From: Caldifarciminota bacterium
GTDB lineage: Bacteria; Hydrothermota; Tepidihabitantia; Tepidihabitantales; Tepidihabitantaceae
Assembly (NCBI GenBank): GCA_026397595.1
Contig: JAPLUO010000223.1
Span: 1 to 37,611, forward strand
DNA: 37,611 bases
Reading direction: 5' to 3'
The notes beneath the pieces are model-generated. The model searched no databases. It was not told the origin of the DNA and was given only the letters and a program-made list of their open reading frames with translations. Below, in pieces: positions 25,891-34,988 of this stretch; position 1 is the first letter of the stretch, and every line of letters begins with the position of its first letter. Made by a program: the position numbers and the translations under genes.

Positions 25891-28650
25891 TCACCATTCT
25901 CCAGATTCTCTTGGGTTGTCCATGGCTGGCCATTTCGATCGCAGAGGGCGCACGGCATCCGCCAGTCTCGACGCGGCCCCGGCTTCAAGCATCAGGCCCA
26001 TGGGCTTGGAGTAGTAGGAAACCACCCGGTCGCCGTCCCAGATGGGATAGGACAGGAGCGGCAGGTCCGGGACTGGCAGCGGTTTGCCCTCCCAAGTGAT
26101 GGCCCGAAAACTGGTGTCATCTGATACGTAGATGCCATGCTCGTCGTAGTGGCAGTCATAGTTGTTCTCGGACATGGCGACTGTCGCGAGTTCCCGGCCA
26201 TCCATCAAGGAGATCAGGTGCAGCGCTATGTCGTAGCGCCAGCGCTCGCCATCGTATCCGTGGACGAGGCTGACAACCGGAATGGCTTCGGCCGCGACCG
26301 GGCACAGGGGCTGACCGAAGTTCCCCACACCCCAGACACCGGACTCAGGGGATACGGCAAAAGGCGGGAAGAACTTGGCGTCGCTCTTGCCGACCGCCAC
26401 GCCGAATGTCTTTGAGCCGGAGTAGTCATGATAGATGACGCTGTCGCCCTTCGCTACCGCATACCCGGATTGGTTGAAGAAGACGCCACGCCAGGATTTC
26501 AGGTATATCCGGGTCGCCACCTGCCCGCGCAATGCTCCGTTCGTGGCGGATAATAGCCACATTTCCTTTTCCTGAAGAACGACGAGAGCGGAGTCAATCT
26601 GGCAGACACCAACCGGGTAGTCCTTGCGTATCGAGACGGGTGAAGTCCAGACCGTACCTCGTTCACGCACGGCGGAGACCCAGGCAAACGAGTCGTTTGG
26701 TCCGGGCATCGCCACGAAGTAGAAGCACGACCCCGGCTTGCACACTCCCTTCTTCGTCCTTCTGGCCACCGGCACACCCGTCGCGATGGTGTCGGCCCCG
26801 ACGCCTTGCAGCCAGAGTGTGTCACCGCGCAGCTCCACCCACTTTCTTCGAAAGACACCGATCTGCCGCAGCCAACTGTTCTTGCGATCAGGAGGGCGAA
26901 CTGTGGCGAGACCCTTCCCATCAAAGAGGTCCGTGGTGCTCAGGCGGAGGTCTCTCACCCCATCACCGTTGAAGTCGGCGCTCGCCACGGGCTCGGCCAT
27001 CTCGACCGCAGGAATATCCCACACGCTCACGGCCCCACGCAGAGAGCGCGCGTTGGTCCACCCCGAGAGTCCATTCGGGGTCGCGACCCGGACCCATCCC
27101 TCTCTCATTCCGTACGGCTGTACCAAGCTGCCGCTCGGCAGAGCCTGACTGAACACGCTGCTGGGGTAATCGCCCGGTCGACGAGTGAACAGGGTGCACT
27201 CCAGCGCTGTCCTGTACTGCGGCGCGTCGGTCATCGAAACGAGCAAGGCACGTCTGAGCTCCGCCGAGTTGGTCGGCGGGTCGATTCGGTCAAGAATGCC
27301 GGCTCTGGGAGGCGTCCGTCCCCGTTCGATCTGCCGCATGAACCAATTCGCGGCATCCCTCGACATCATGGTGTCTTTCGAGTTGTAGGTGCTATCGTAG
27401 AGCTGCAGCAGGTCGGCAAAGGGCAGCAGGACGTCGAGTGAGTCAATGAACTCCTCCTTGAAGTCGTGTTTCCTGCTGCCGCCTCGGTCGGCGCAACCGC
27501 CGGGTGGCCAGACCTCCAACTGCCAGTAATGCGGCAAGGAGAGCGCGGTGCGAGTGTATGAACGAGCGGCTGCCGTGTCCGAGCGTTTCATGCTGAGGGC
27601 GACCAGCTTCTTGTACCCTAGGAATCTGACGGCGACGTTTGCTGACCTTGTCAGGAATTCTGCTGCGGCTGCCTCTTGCTTTTCATCGCCGGCAACGGCA
27701 TCCAGCAGGCGTCCCGCTGCCTTGACATCAAACCAGATAGAACTCTTGGCATATACCAGCGACGGGCCGATTCCGACGCCGGTAACCACCTGTGCTTCTG
27801 CTACGTCCGTCGGGTAGTCGATGATGATCTTGCGGGCCAGCGAGCTTGTCTGAGCGATGTCCTTGTGACGCCAAGCGAGTTCCATCAACTGCCAGTACGC
27901 ATAGACGTCCGTTCTTCCGTAAACGGATTTGACGCCGACGAACTCCCTCACAGCTCTCCTGCACAGAGCCGCCGCCGCGCTGTCCGCCTTGAGTTTGATG
28001 TCGAGGTTCACCAGTGCCAGCAGCGCGGTGGCGGCCAGTTCCCGATAGCCATACCGAGTGCTAATCTTGATACTCAGTTCGTAGAGGCGTGCAGCATTCT
28101 GGCGCCGCAAGCTATCCGGCAGCAGATATGACCAATCAGGATATTGCGGGAGTCGTGACGCCAGATCATACGGCGCCCGCGCCCGGCTAGAGTCAGCGCT
28201 AGGCCCGAAGCCAGACATGGAACGCAGAACCTCCTGCCGCGTCAGTGCGACCCAGCCAGTTACGATCGGTGAGATCACGGAACCCCAGAATGAGCTGTCG
28301 CCATAGGAAAAATGGGCATGGGTGAACATGAAAGGGAGATCCCGTTTGTTCAATGGCCGGCGCTGGGACTGCCTGCTAGGTTCACTCCATGCGCCAGACT
28401 CGGCCTCGGGGTGCTTATTCATGTCAACGTCGGGTGGTTGCCACTGGCCAGCAATGATGATTCTCGAGCTGTCAAGCGGCAGGAATTCACCGGACGGCAG
28501 GAAGGTCAGCCAAGGATGGGTCGAGTCAGGGATCGCCAACACTCGGTCGCCTGGCATCAGTCGAGTGCCGTTGGCCAAGACAAGAGGCTCGTCCACTACG
28601 CCGATCGAGACCGCCTGCGTCACGACCAGCAGCAGGGTCAAGAATGTCAT
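25891..28650 (-). CDS. Large hypothetical secreted protein with SH3-like segment
   Basis: 919 aa; N-terminal hydrophobic segment; LVQPYGMREGWVRVATPNGLSGWTNARSL SH3-like; SADFNGDGVRDLRLST FG-GAP-like. Confidence 0.75.
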   Translation of the reverse strand: MTFLTLLLVVTQAVSIGVVDEPLVLANGTRLMPGDRVLAIPDSTHPWLTFLPSGEFLPLDSSRIIIAGQWQPPDVDMNKHPEAESGAWSEPSRQSQRRPLNKRDLPFMFTHAHFSYGDSSFWGSVISPIVTGWVALTRQEVLRSMSGFGPSADSSRARAPYDLASRLPQYPDWSYLLPDSLRRQNAARLYELSIKISTRYGYRELAATALLALVNLDIKLKADSAAAALCRRAVREFVGVKSVYGRTDVYAYWQLMELAWRHKDIAQTSSLARKIIIDYPTDVAEAQVVTGVGIGPSLVYAKSSIWFDVKAAGRLLDAVAGDEKQEAAAAEFLTRSANVAVRFLGYKKLVALSMKRSDTAAARSYTRTALSLPHYWQLEVWPPGGCADRGGSRKHDFKEEFIDSLDVLLPFADLLQLYDSTYNSKDTMMSRDAANWFMRQIERGRTPPRAGILDRIDPPTNSAELRRALLVSMTDAPQYRTALECTLFTRRPGDYPSSVFSQALPSGSLVQPYGMREGWVRVATPNGLSGWTNARSLRGAVSVWDIPAVEMAEPVASADFNGDGVRDLRLSTTDLFDGKGLATVRPPDRKNSWLRQIGVFRRKWVELRGDTLWLQGVGADTIATGVPVARRTKKGVCKPGSCFYFVAMPGPNDSFAWVSAVRERGTVWTSPVSIRKDYPVGVCQIDSALVVLQEKEMWLLSATNGALRGQVATRIYLKSWRGVFFNQSGYAVAKGDSVIYHDYSGSKTFGVAVGKSDAKFFPPFAVSPESGVWGVGNFGQPLCPVAAEAIPVVSLVHGYDGERWRYDIALHLISLMDGRELATVAMSENNYDCHYDEHGIYVSDDTSFRAITWEGKPLPVPDLPLLSYPIWDGDRVVSYYSKPMGLMLEAGAASRLADAVRPLRSKWPAMDNPRESGEW

Positions 28651-28656
28651 TGTCGC

Positions 28657-28815
28657 CTACCTCATGCAAGTCGGGCTGCAGAGCACAATGAAGGGCGGGT
28701 TGAGGAATTCGGCGCGGAGTTGTTCTTCTTTGTAGTCGCCGGACTGGAAGACCTTGCGACTGAGGTCGAAGCGGTCAACCAGCCGTTTGACGGCGTCGGG
28801 CGCGGGCGTGGACAT
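28657..28815 (-). pseudogene. N-terminal remnant of a type IIG restriction-modification/adenine methylase-like protein
   Basis: MSTPAPDAVKRLVDRFDLSRKVFQSGDYKEEQLRAEFLNPPFIVLCSPTCMR*; resembles the ...ERF...Y...YNE.QLR.EFLNPFF..LGWDV N-terminus. Confidence 0.55.
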
Positions 28816-28884
28816 GCGTCAAGAGAATAGGCGTCGGGCGCTGCAAGTCAAGCAGCGGGATGGCTGATGAAGGATGGCGCGGAG

Positions 28885-28914
28885 GTGGTCGAGTGGTCCA
28901 GTGTTCTAGTGAGG
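28885..28914. repeat. 8-bp word array (GTGGTCGA)n
   Basis: GTGGTCGA GTGGTCCA GTGTTCTA GTG; same word (reverse complement) as 10587-10621. Confidence 0.65.
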
Positions 28915-28924
28915 ACAGACGAGG

Positions 28925-29134
28925 TCAGAAGCCTGGAGCCAGAGTGCCTAAGCCTGAATAGCCTCGCTCAGTCTGGCACACCCAGGACTTCCCGGATGGC
29001 CCGGGCTGGCACATCCGTAAGGCCACGTCGGCCGGGGTCAGACCCGCTTCCAGACGAAGTTGCCTGAGCCTCGTCCCTACTTCCTTCGGAAGTAGGGCAG
29101 CGTCAGAACCAGTCGAATCCGCCCTGGAGTCCAT
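28925..29134 (-). pseudogene. Truncated XRE-type HTH fragment
   Basis: VGTRLRQLRLEAGLTPADVALRM...GKSWVCQTERG..GLGTLA then stop. Confidence 0.5.
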
Positions 29135-29229
29135 ACCAGGAGTTTAGCCACAGGATACGGCTTCATCAAGCCCGTCCGAGTCCTAACTTCTGCATTCTCA
29201 ATTCACTATTGGGCCTTTCCGAATCTCCC

Positions 29230-29565
29230 CTCCGCCGTTCCCCCCGTAGCAGTCCCAGTTGCTGTCCCTGTTGCTCTGTCGGTTGTGGTGTGAGTCGTTC
29301 TCCCCGTTGCTGTCCCGATTGCCCTCGGAATCGCTCGCCCGGTTGCTGTCCCGGTGGCGGGCCGAGTCGCTGTCCCCGTTGCTCTCTCCATCGTTCTACC
29401 CGTTGCTCTACCGGTCGCTCTGACCATTGCGGCCCGAGTCGCTCTACCGGTTGCCGTCCTCGTTGCTCTCCCCGTAGCTCTGACCATTGCTCTCCAGATT
29501 GCCGGTAGAGTAGCTTCCTGAGTTGCCGTCCGAGTCGCTCTGTCCATTGCCTGCCCGGTTGCAGG
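29230..29565. repeat. 12-bp minisatellite, 28 diverged units without indels
   Basis: Minus strand consensus AGAGCAACGGGG, e.g. AGAGCAATGGTC AGAGCTACGGGG AGAGCAACGAGG ACGGCAACCGGT AGAGCGACTCGG. Confidence 0.9.
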
Positions 29566-29739
29566 GTCGGCTTTGACCTCCCCGGCCGGACGTTCGAGAA
29601 CACTTCACAACGGCCCAACCATAGTATTAGACTCTTCCCGGCCGGTGCCGGTTTCATGGCCGGTCTCGCTGAACGCCGGCGCCCGCCAGCCGGGCCTTTG
29701 CTTGACTTCACCGGGCGTCGGGAATACAATCACGCCACC

Positions 29740-30366
29740 ATGAGACTCGCTGTCGGCGCGACCCGGATGCAACTGCTCCGCCTCAAGAAGCGGCTGGCGA
29801 TTGCCCGCCGCGGGCACAAGTTGCTGAAGGACAAGCAGGAAGAGTTGATGCGCCTCATCCTCGTCCTGGTGGACGAGATTCGGACAAACCGGCAACGGGT
29901 TCAGCGCGAAACCGCGGCAATCCTCGGCCGGTTCGCCATCGCCCGCGCGGCCTATGGCGCGGAGGCGCTGGACGAAGCGGTGATGCTGCCGTCCAAGAAG
30001 GTTTCGGTGTCGGTCACGACCCGGAACATAATGAACGTGAAGGTGCCGGTGTTCCACAAGGAGATTTCGGGTAAGACGCGCTGCTACGGCTTCGCCACCA
30101 CTTCCGGGGAACTGGACTTTGCGCTGGCCGCGTTCGACGAACTGCTCGACCCGCTGCTGATTCTGGCCGAGAAGGAAAAGACTCTTGAACTGCTGGCCGC
30201 CGAAATCGAACGGACCCGCCGGCGCGTCAACGCACTTGAGTACGTGCTGATACCGAGCATCGCGGAGACGGTGAAGTTCATTAACCTGAAACTGGCCGAA
30301 GCCGAGCGCGGTGACCTGACGCGGCTGATGCGGGTCAAGGAAATCATCCGCGGCGAGGCCAGGTAG
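29740..30366 (+). CDS. atpD: V-type ATP synthase subunit D
   Basis: ATRMQLLRLKKRLAIARRGHKLLKDKQEELMR...RTRRRVNALEYVLIPSIAETVKFINLKLAEAER. Confidence 0.93.
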   Translation: MRLAVGATRMQLLRLKKRLAIARRGHKLLKDKQEELMRLILVLVDEIRTNRQRVQRETAAILGRFAIARAAYGAEALDEAVMLPSKKVSVSVTTRNIMNVKVPVFHKEISGKTRCYGFATTSGELDFALAAFDELLDPLLILAEKEKTLELLAAEIERTRRRVNALEYVLIPSIAETVKFINLKLAEAERGDLTRLMRVKEIIRGEAR

Positions 30367-30373
30367 CGAACAG

Positions 30374-30721
30374 ATGGCCAAGGTGCGGCGGGGCCGGGCT
30401 TGGGGTTTCCTCATCGTCTGGATTGCGCTCACCAGTTTCGCCCTGACCTTCCCATTCCATTTGCAGCGCACGCCGAAGATAATGGAACGCGGGTTCGATA
30501 AGGTGGTTCACACGTCGCTCTTCACGGTCATGGGCATCTCGGCGCAGGCGGCGGCGCCGTGGGTTTCGCTGCTGGTTACCGCACCGCTTGCGGTCGGCCT
30601 TGAACTCGTCCAGAAGAGAATTCCCGGGCGTTCGTACGACATCACTGACATGCTGGCTAACATCGTCGGCATGTTCCTCGGCGTGGCGTCGTTTGAGCTG
30701 TCAAGAAGGCTGGTGACGTGA
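30374..30721 (+). CDS. VanZ-like family protein
   Basis: FDKVVHTSLFTVMG, ELVQKRIPGRSYDITDMLANIVGMFLG. Confidence 0.85.
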   Translation: MAKVRRGRAWGFLIVWIALTSFALTFPFHLQRTPKIMERGFDKVVHTSLFTVMGISAQAAAPWVSLLVTAPLAVGLELVQKRIPGRSYDITDMLANIVGMFLGVASFELSRRLVT

Positions 30722-31974
30722 CCGAGCCGAAGCAGTCCCGGCCCAAGGGCACGCAGGATTTCACGCCGCCGGATTCGGAACGGAGACGGCACGTCGAAGG
30801 CGTGTTCCGGCATCTAGCCGAGTGCTATGGCTACCAGGAAATCATCACGCCGACGTTCGAACACACGACCGTGTTCGTGAAATCGTCGGGCGAGGGCTCG
30901 GACGTAGTTACCAAGGAGATGTACTCTTTCAAGGACCGCGGCGACCGGGACCTGACGCTGCGGCCGGAGGGCACGCCCGGAGTCGTGCGCGCGGTCATCG
31001 AGAACCGGCTGCGGATTCCCTGCCGTTTGTACTACGTCGGCCCGTTCTTCCGGTACGGCCGGCCCCAGAAGGGACGCTTCCGCGAGTTCGGCCAGCTCGG
31101 GCTCGAAGCGCTGGGTGAGGCGAGCCCGCTTGTGGATGCCGAGATCATTTACTTCGGCGCTGGTTTCTTCGAGGACCTTGGGATCCGCGATTGCCTGGTC
31201 CAGGTCAATTCAATCGGCTGCCGGGCGTGCCGACCGGCGTACCGGAATACGCTGCGGGATTTCCTGCTCGACCGTTCCGGGCAGCTCTGTGCCGACTGCC
31301 AGGTGCGCATCGAGCGAAACCCGCTCCGGGTCTTTGACTGCAAGGTCGAGGCCTGCCGGGTGGCGGTGAAGGACGCGCCCACGCCCCGGCAGTATTTGTG
31401 CACGGACTGCGAACAGCATCATGAGCAAGTCTTGTCGGCGTTGAACCGGCGCGGCCTGCGCTATGAGGCCAACGACCGCCTGGTGCGCGGGCTCGACTAC
31501 TATAACCGGACCACGTTCGAGTACATTTCGGCGTCACTCGGCGCGCAGGACAGCCTCGGCGGCGGCGGGCGCTACGACTACCTCGTTGAAGAGCTCGGCG
31601 GACCCGATACGCCCGGGGTGGGCGTCGCCATCGGGCTCGAGCGGACGCTGCTGGCCGCGCCGGCCGAGCCGGCGCCGGCACGCCGGCACAGCGCGTTTGT
31701 CGTCTGGTTGACCGAGGCCGAGCGGGACGCGGCGCAAGAGCTGGCCGACCGGCTGCGGGCGGACGGCATCGCCGCGCAGGTTGACTACGGCGCGCGCAAG
31801 GTCAAGGGACAGTTCAAGTCGGCGGATGCGGCCCAGGCTGCCTGCTGTATCATTATCGGGCCGGACGAATTGGCCAAGGGAGTCTACTCACTCAAAGACC
31901 TGGCGACCGGCGAGCAGCGCGAAGTTGCGTCGGACGCCATCAACGAAGCCGTCCGCGCCCTGTTCCGCGACTAG
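30718..31974 (+). CDS. hisS: Histidine--tRNA ligase
   Basis: KGTQDFTPPDSERRRHVEGVF, LRPEGTPGVVRAVIE, YYVGPFFRYGRPQKGRFREFGQLGLEALG, VRGLDYYNRTTFEY; GTG start overlapping upstream TGA. Confidence 0.96.
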   Translation: MTEPKQSRPKGTQDFTPPDSERRRHVEGVFRHLAECYGYQEIITPTFEHTTVFVKSSGEGSDVVTKEMYSFKDRGDRDLTLRPEGTPGVVRAVIENRLRIPCRLYYVGPFFRYGRPQKGRFREFGQLGLEALGEASPLVDAEIIYFGAGFFEDLGIRDCLVQVNSIGCRACRPAYRNTLRDFLLDRSGQLCADCQVRIERNPLRVFDCKVEACRVAVKDAPTPRQYLCTDCEQHHEQVLSALNRRGLRYEANDRLVRGLDYYNRTTFEYISASLGAQDSLGGGGRYDYLVEELGGPDTPGVGVAIGLERTLLAAPAEPAPARRHSAFVVWLTEAERDAAQELADRLRADGIAAQVDYGARKVKGQFKSADAAQAACCIIIGPDELAKGVYSLKDLATGEQREVASDAINEAVRALFRD

Positions 31975-31980
31975 CCGCGG

Positions 31981-32061
31981 AAGGATTCCAGGATTCGAGG
32001 ATTGCAGGGGTCGAGTGTCCGGACGCTGGAATCCTGGATTCCTTGACCCCTTGAATCCTGC
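31981..32061. repeat. Inverted 8-bp word arrays between convergent genes
   Basis: AGGATTCC AGGATTCG AGGATTGC AGGGGTCG ... GGAATCCT GGATTCCT TGACCCCT TGAATCCT. Confidence 0.85.
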
Positions 32062-32067
32062 CGCGAA

Positions 32068-32946
32068 TCAGCTCGTGGCGGCGAGGGCGTACTCGATGAA
32101 CTGGAGTTCGCAGCCCGCGTCGAGCACCGCCACAGCCGCAGTCCAGCGCCCGCCCGGCGACGCGGGCAGCGCCAGTTCCAGATCCGAGGTGCCCGTCTCG
32201 TCCTTGACGCCCAGGTGTTCCTTCGCTTTCGAAATACCGGCGTATTTCGGGCCGCCGAGCAGTGAAATGTCCGGCTCGTCGCCGCGGGGCCAGGCCAGCA
32301 GGAATACGTGGCACCGGCCGCTCTTCTTCATCTCCCAGTCGTAGTCGAACACGATCTTACCGGCCGGACCGCGCAGAAACGGAACCGTCAGCTTCAACTC
32401 GGCCAGCGACTGGGCATTGGGTGTCGCGGCCTTCGGCGGTCGCGGGTTCCGGGCCGCAGCCAGCGGCAGCATGACGCCGGGTAGCGCGCTGAAGTCGGCC
32501 ACCGGCATGTCAGGGGCCGGCGTGCGGGTTGTTATGGTAATCTCGAACTTCGGCTCGTCCTGTTTCTTTTCAGCGTCTTCCTGTCGTACCGCGGCCAGCC
32601 ATTCGTCATAGTCTCGATCGCCCTTCGATACGGCATGGCGCTCGCACATCGGCATCAGGTTGTCCACCGATGTCCGGCCGCCGGCCAGGAACGACTGGCG
32701 GTGCACCAGCCTCTCGCACTCGTGATAGCAACCGGGCACAGAACAGATCGTACCGCGCAGCGCGGCAACCGCTTCTTCCATCTCTTTGGGCCACTTCTCG
32801 CAGTCGACGTAGGCATACCGGTCTTCGTTTGGCGTCGGTGGGTAGTGGGTCCGTGCGCAATGGCGGCAGATGACCTCTCCTTCGCGCACTCGCCACTCGG
32901 CCGAAGTCGGCCGGTGGCAGTCAGGACAGTTGTAGTTCCACAGCAT
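32068..32946 (-). CDS. Zinc-finger/HNH-like hypothetical protein
   Basis: CPDCHRP...CRHCARTHYPP; CSVPGCYHECERLVHRQSFLAGGRTSVDNLMPMCERHAVSKG; start at MLWNYN has GGAGG Shine-Dalgarno. Confidence 0.65.
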   Translation of the reverse strand: MLWNYNCPDCHRPTSAEWRVREGEVICRHCARTHYPPTPNEDRYAYVDCEKWPKEMEEAVAALRGTICSVPGCYHECERLVHRQSFLAGGRTSVDNLMPMCERHAVSKGDRDYDEWLAAVRQEDAEKKQDEPKFEITITTRTPAPDMPVADFSALPGVMLPLAAARNPRPPKAATPNAQSLAELKLTVPFLRGPAGKIVFDYDWEMKKSGRCHVFLLAWPRGDEPDISLLGGPKYAGISKAKEHLGVKDETGTSDLELALPASPGGRWTAAVAVLDAGCELQFIEYALAATS

Positions 32947-33153
32947 GGATCCCTCCGCGGGTAACGGGCATGGCATCTCGGGTCATCATGGTCATGTTTT
33001 CCTCAAGATATAATGACCGGAGATAGCCCGCTGTCAAGACAGGCAGCGCGGCCGTTCATCGTTGTATCGTACATCGTTGCATCGTTGGCCAAAGTTGTAC
33101 GCACTGTCTGACAGGGGCCGCTGGGGCCAACCAACGAACGAACGTTGTACGAA

Positions 33154-34203
33154 TTAGTCCAGCGGCGCCGGTTCGTGGAAGGTGTAGCCGCGCGCCGCGT
33201 GCCACGCGCGGGGGTCCGAGAAGTAGCGGGTAACCTCTTCGTACTCGTCGTCGGTCAGGAAGCTGATTTCGCGGGGAATCTTGAGGGACAACGCCGCGTC
33301 GCGGTTCGTGAGTGAATCGAGTTTCACGCCGGCCTGCGCGAGGTCGGCGCTGCCCTGCTGCTGCCGGTCAAAGACGACGAAGCAGGCTTCGACCCTGCCG
33401 CCCCATTCCCGGATTTCACGGATCACGCGGGTCTTGGTCCAGCCGTGGACCAGCGTGTCGTCCACGAGCAACACCCGCTTCCGGAAGAGCTCGTGGCTCT
33501 TGATACCCTCGAACGGACTCGCCTCGGGGTAGCGCCGCGTACGCCGGGCATAGAACATCGGCTTGGCCAGCTTCTGGGCCATGACCGCGGCGATGGCGAT
33601 CGAGCCTGACTCGATGCCGCAGACGACGTCAAACTCGAGGTTGCGGACGAGCAGGACCGCCGACGATAGCACGAAGTCATTCACCGCCGGGTAGCTGGCG
33701 AGACCTTTGACGTCGATGTAGATGGGGCTATAGTTCCTGCCCTCGTCCACTTTGAACAACGGGCGCAGGTCGCCGAGCGTGACCTTGATTGCGCCGATTT
33801 GCCAGAGTACGGCGGCAACCGTCTCGTCCAGGTTGCCCGACATCACGCGGCGGATAAGACCGAGGTCCGGCGTGACGATCCGCTGCTCGCGCATCAGGCG
33901 GTAGAACTTGTCGGCTTCGTCTTCGTTCAGCTCGAGCGCGAGCCTGGTCTCGTCGACGTCATAGACGACGTGGAAGCGGCCGAGTTCGCGGTCGCTGCCC
34001 CGCAGGGCGTAGCTCTCGGCGTTCGCTTCCCGTTGCCGCGGGCCGAGCCGGCAGGCAGCCTGGTTGATTTTGGAGCGGTAAGTCGCGAACAGGTCTTCGG
34101 CGAGTGAGGCGACTTCGTCGTATTCGAGGATGTAGGGCGTGCTCGCCCGCATCACCGGGCCGGCGCACTCGATTTCCTTGAGCGGGACCTGGTTAAGTTT
34201 CAT
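33154..34203 (-). CDS. Phosphoribosyltransferase domain protein with uncharacterised N-terminal domain
   Basis: KRVLLVDDTLVHGWTKTRVIREIREWGGRVEACFVVFDRQQQG PRPP-binding motif; OPRT-like VVCGIESGSIAIAAVMAQKL. Confidence 0.75.
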   Translation of the reverse strand: MKLNQVPLKEIECAGPVMRASTPYILEYDEVASLAEDLFATYRSKINQAACRLGPRQREANAESYALRGSDRELGRFHVVYDVDETRLALELNEDEADKFYRLMREQRIVTPDLGLIRRVMSGNLDETVAAVLWQIGAIKVTLGDLRPLFKVDEGRNYSPIYIDVKGLASYPAVNDFVLSSAVLLVRNLEFDVVCGIESGSIAIAAVMAQKLAKPMFYARRTRRYPEASPFEGIKSHELFRKRVLLVDDTLVHGWTKTRVIREIREWGGRVEACFVVFDRQQQGSADLAQAGVKLDSLTNRDAALSLKIPREISFLTDDEYEEVTRYFSDPRAWHAARGYTFHEPAPLD

Positions 34204-34239
34204 TGCCGCCCGGCGCTCGCGGGTGCCGTGTCCGGCCCG

Positions 34240-34884
34240 CTAGGGTCGGCGGGCGGCCTTGAACGCCTGGAACTTCGCGCTGTAGAAGAAATTCCAGAGC
34301 GCGCGGCACTTCCGGCGCAGTTCGGCAAACGAGCCCCGGTTTTCGAGCACGAAGTCGGCCTTGCGCCAGATTTTCGCGTCCGGCGACTGGAGCTTCAGCC
34401 GCGCCACGATGTCATCTTCGGGCACGCCGGCGTCGATCATCCGCTTGGTCTTCAGGCGGTCCGCGGCCGTGACCAGAATCGAGACGTCCACTTCCTTGTC
34501 CATGCCCCAGGCGAACAACAGTGCCGCGTCGAGGACAACGAGGCCTTTCCGGTTCCGGTCCATCTCCTTGCGCACCCGCTGGAGCAGGGGGGGGTGGGTG
34601 ATCGCGTTCAGCTTGGCGAGGCTCGCCTTGCTCGCGAATGCCAGCTTGCCCAAAGCCCGGCGGTCAATGTTGCCGGTCTTGGTCAGAATCCCGCGGCCGA
34701 AGGTCTTCACCAAGCGGTGGTACTCGTCCGTGCCCTTGTTGAGGATTAACCATCCCATCTCGTCCGCGTCGATGATTTTCGCTCCGTAGCGCTTGAGTTC
34801 GCTGGCAACCGTGGACTTACCGGAGCCCATGTTGCCGCCGATTCCAACGAGCAGCCGGTCCTGCGAGAGTTTCCTGTCAAACAT
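34240..34884 (-). CDS. coaE: Dephospho-CoA kinase
   Basis: LVGIGGNMGSGKSTVASELKRYGAKIIDADEMGWLI, RRALGKLAFASKASLAKLNAITHPPLLQRV, VVLDAALLFAWGMDKEVDVSILVTA. Confidence 0.92.
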   Translation of the reverse strand: MFDRKLSQDRLLVGIGGNMGSGKSTVASELKRYGAKIIDADEMGWLILNKGTDEYHRLVKTFGRGILTKTGNIDRRALGKLAFASKASLAKLNAITHPPLLQRVRKEMDRNRKGLVVLDAALLFAWGMDKEVDVSILVTAADRLKTKRMIDAGVPEDDIVARLKLQSPDAKIWRKADFVLENRGSFAELRRKCRALWNFFYSAKFQAFKAARRP

Positions 34885-34988
34885 GGAGAATCATCCCTGC
34901 GGGAAATGGCAGACGGCCAGTTCCCGATTCCTAATCACTGACCGTAGATGGGAGATGACCGGCCGTGGCAAGGAATCACGCTTCCAGC

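Noticed and set aside
29166-29729. 187-aa ORF spanning the 12-bp minisatellite as a gene
   Set aside because: Two frames are open by virtue of the 12-bp period; its 5' part is antisense to the V-ATPase D leader, so coding cannot be decided from sequence alone.
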